Below, piece after piece: positions 4,961-5,959 of a DNA stretch of 5,959 nucleotides. Source of the DNA: Oscillospiraceae bacterium (GTDB lineage: Bacteria; Bacillota; Clostridia; Oscillospirales; Oscillospiraceae). The notes beneath the pieces were generated by a model. The model worked only from the letters and a program-made list of their open reading frames with translations, was not told the DNA's origin and did no database searches. Positions within the stretch are counted from its first letter, which is position 1, and every line of letters begins with the position of its first letter. Location of the stretch: the NCBI GenBank assembly GCA_031263805.1, contig JAISFB010000151.1, forward strand, positions 1 to 5,959, given 5' to 3'. The translations under genes were made by a program, and so were the position numbers.

Positions 4961-5959
4961 TTAATACACGTCCAAAAGGAACAGCGTCGCGCCGCCGCGC
5001 GTTTCGATCCAAAACGACAGCTCGACGTCAAACAGCGAGTTGTAATAGACGGTCTCGCCGTCCTCTTGATTCGGAGCGGCGGCGCCGGTGATTTTTACGC
5101 CGTTGTCGTCGTAACGGAAAAAGCTGTGCTTTTCAAGCAGCTCGGCGTAGCCCTTTATGAGCTCGGACGCGTTCTTTCCCGAAATGTCGTAGACGAGGCT
5201 GAGCGAGCCCGCGAACTGCGTTTCGCGCGTCGGCTTGAGCCCCGCGTATGCTCCGAAGTCGGGCGCGGGGAAGTGCCCTTCGTACAGGCCGGCGTCCGCG
5301 GGATACTCGCCGAGCTTATACGCCTGCTCGCGCGGGAGCGAGGCTATCGCGCCTATCGGCATCGCGAGGTTCAGGTTCTGCCCGCCGCGCATACCGGCGC
5401 TTGTGATACCGACGACGCGCCCCATAACGTCGAGCAGCGCGCCGCCGCTGCTTCCGGCCGAGATCGCGGCGTCTATTTGTATGTAGCGCATCCCGTCAAG
5501 CTCGCGCCGCGCCGTGGACACTATGCCGCGCGAAAACGAATTGACGAGCCCAATCGGATTGCCTATCGTAAATACCTCCGCGCCCGTTTTCGGCTCGTAC
5601 CCGCCGACCTCAAGCGTCGGGAAGCCGGAGCCTCCGACTTGAATAAGCGCGCAGTCGGCGGACATATCGTAGCCGTATATCCCGGTGATGTCATATTTTT
5701 TGCCGTCGGACAGCGTCGCCTCGGCGCGTTTAGCGCCGGCTATCACATGGCTGTTCGTGACGGCGAGGCCGTTTTCGCCGATGAAGAAGCCGCTGCCCTG
5801 CTTGACGCTCGTTTCGCCGTCAAAGACCTCTATGTAGAAAACGGCTGGGGCGCATTTTTCATAAATTTCTTCCGCCGTCAGCGCGCTTACCTTTTGGACC
5901 ATAACGCGTTTGGCCGGGTCGGCGAGGCGCAGCGCCGTCGCGGCGGCCTCGGCGCGCGT
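4961..5959 (-). CDS. SLH-domain trypsin/HtrA-like serine protease (5' end cut by window edge)
   Basis: The frame is open to the right edge, so the N-terminus is missing. The first Met, at 5902, has no ribosome binding site and is internal. Counting from that Met, the protease domain spans about 8-190 with the triad H52 (TNSHVIAG), D83 (SADCALIQV) and S152 (AGSSGGAL), plus GNPIGL (114-119) before it: the HtrA/DegP-type arrangement. The 19 residues before Met begin TRAEAAATALRLADP, matching the end of an S-layer-homology repeat (the ITRAE motif). Together these suggest a secreted protease held on the cell wall. No PDZ domain follows; residues 190-313 are a different C-terminal region with the YYNSLFDVELSF and LFLLDVY stretches, not assigned to a named domain. 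Substrates may be misfolded or surface proteins. The stop at 4961 lies 59 bp before spoVAC. Confidence 0.88.
   Translation of the reverse strand, partial: TRAEAAATALRLADPAKRVMVQKVSALTAEEIYEKCAPAVFYIEVFDGETSVKQGSGFFIGENGLAVTNSHVIAGAKRAEATLSDGKKYDITGIYGYDMSADCALIQVGGSGFPTLEVGGYEPKTGAEVFTIGNPIGLVNSFSRGIVSTARRELDGMRYIQIDAAISAGSSGGALLDVMGRVVGITSAGMRGGQNLNLAMPIGAIASLPREQAYKLGEYPADAGLYEGHFPAPDFGAYAGLKPTRETQFAGSLSLVYDISGKNASELIKGYAELLEKHSFFRYDDNGVKITGAAAPNQEDGETVYYNSLFDVELSFWIETRGGATLFLLDVY

Noticed and set aside
4287..4964. Plus-strand frame across the palindromes and spoVAC
   Set aside because: It is antisense to spoVAC, which has unmistakable family motifs on the minus strand.
4902..5012. Upstream spoVAC start at 5012
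   Set aside because: It would overlap the protease gene and add 37 arginine-rich residues foreign to SpoVAC; AAGGGGG supports the ATG at 4901.
5900..5902. Met at 5902 as the protease start
   Set aside because: There is no ribosome binding site, and the open frame continues upstream into a recognisable SLH end.

Overview
The window reads as a chromosomal segment of a GC-rich, endospore-forming member of the Clostridia, perhaps from the Oscillospiraceae or a related group. The evidence is a SpoVAC sporulation membrane protein, a clostridial-type MurC, a surface protease that appears to carry an S-layer-homology (SLH) domain, and Firmicutes-style Shine-Dalgarno and sigma-A promoter sequences. 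The taxonomic placement is inference; no rRNA or other marker gene is present.

All six genes lie on the minus strand, so transcription runs from high to low coordinates. From the right edge the order is: (1) the 3' part of a gene for a trypsin/HtrA-like serine protease, whose first visible residues look like the end of an SLH repeat (5959-4961); (2) spoVAC (4901-4455), preceded by a perfect 12-bp inverted repeat whose 3' arm contains the spoVAC ribosome binding site; (3) a 214-bp intergenic stretch with three consecutive palindromes, one having a 26-bp perfect stem, which looks like a REP/MITE-type repeat; (4) a PD-(D/E)XK nuclease-family gene of the Rpn/transposase-like type (4240-3293), with its own promoter, a tetrapeptide-repeat tail and an intrinsic terminator; (5) a small glyoxalase-fold (VOC) gene with a clear promoter (3185-2817); (6) murC (2681-1290); and (7) 21 bp after murC, one continuous frame joining a GNAT acetyltransferase domain to a SAM-dependent methyltransferase domain, running off the left edge (1268-1).

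The genes do not form one pathway. murC (peptidoglycan precursor synthesis), spoVAC (spore membrane channel for dipicolinic acid) and the SLH-protease (cell surface) fit a Gram-positive spore-former. The nuclease gene with its palindromic neighbour looks like an accessory insertion: by eye it is less GC-rich than murC and is transcriptionally self-contained. I see no CRISPR array, tRNA, rRNA or phage module.

The items most worth a second look are the in-frame GNAT-methyltransferase fusion, the palindrome array beside the Rpn-like nuclease gene, the solitary spoVAC without spoVAD or spoVAE downstream, and the hairpin that could hide the spoVAC ribosome binding site in read-through transcripts. 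None of these is clearly a wholly new system; novelty cannot be judged without database searches.
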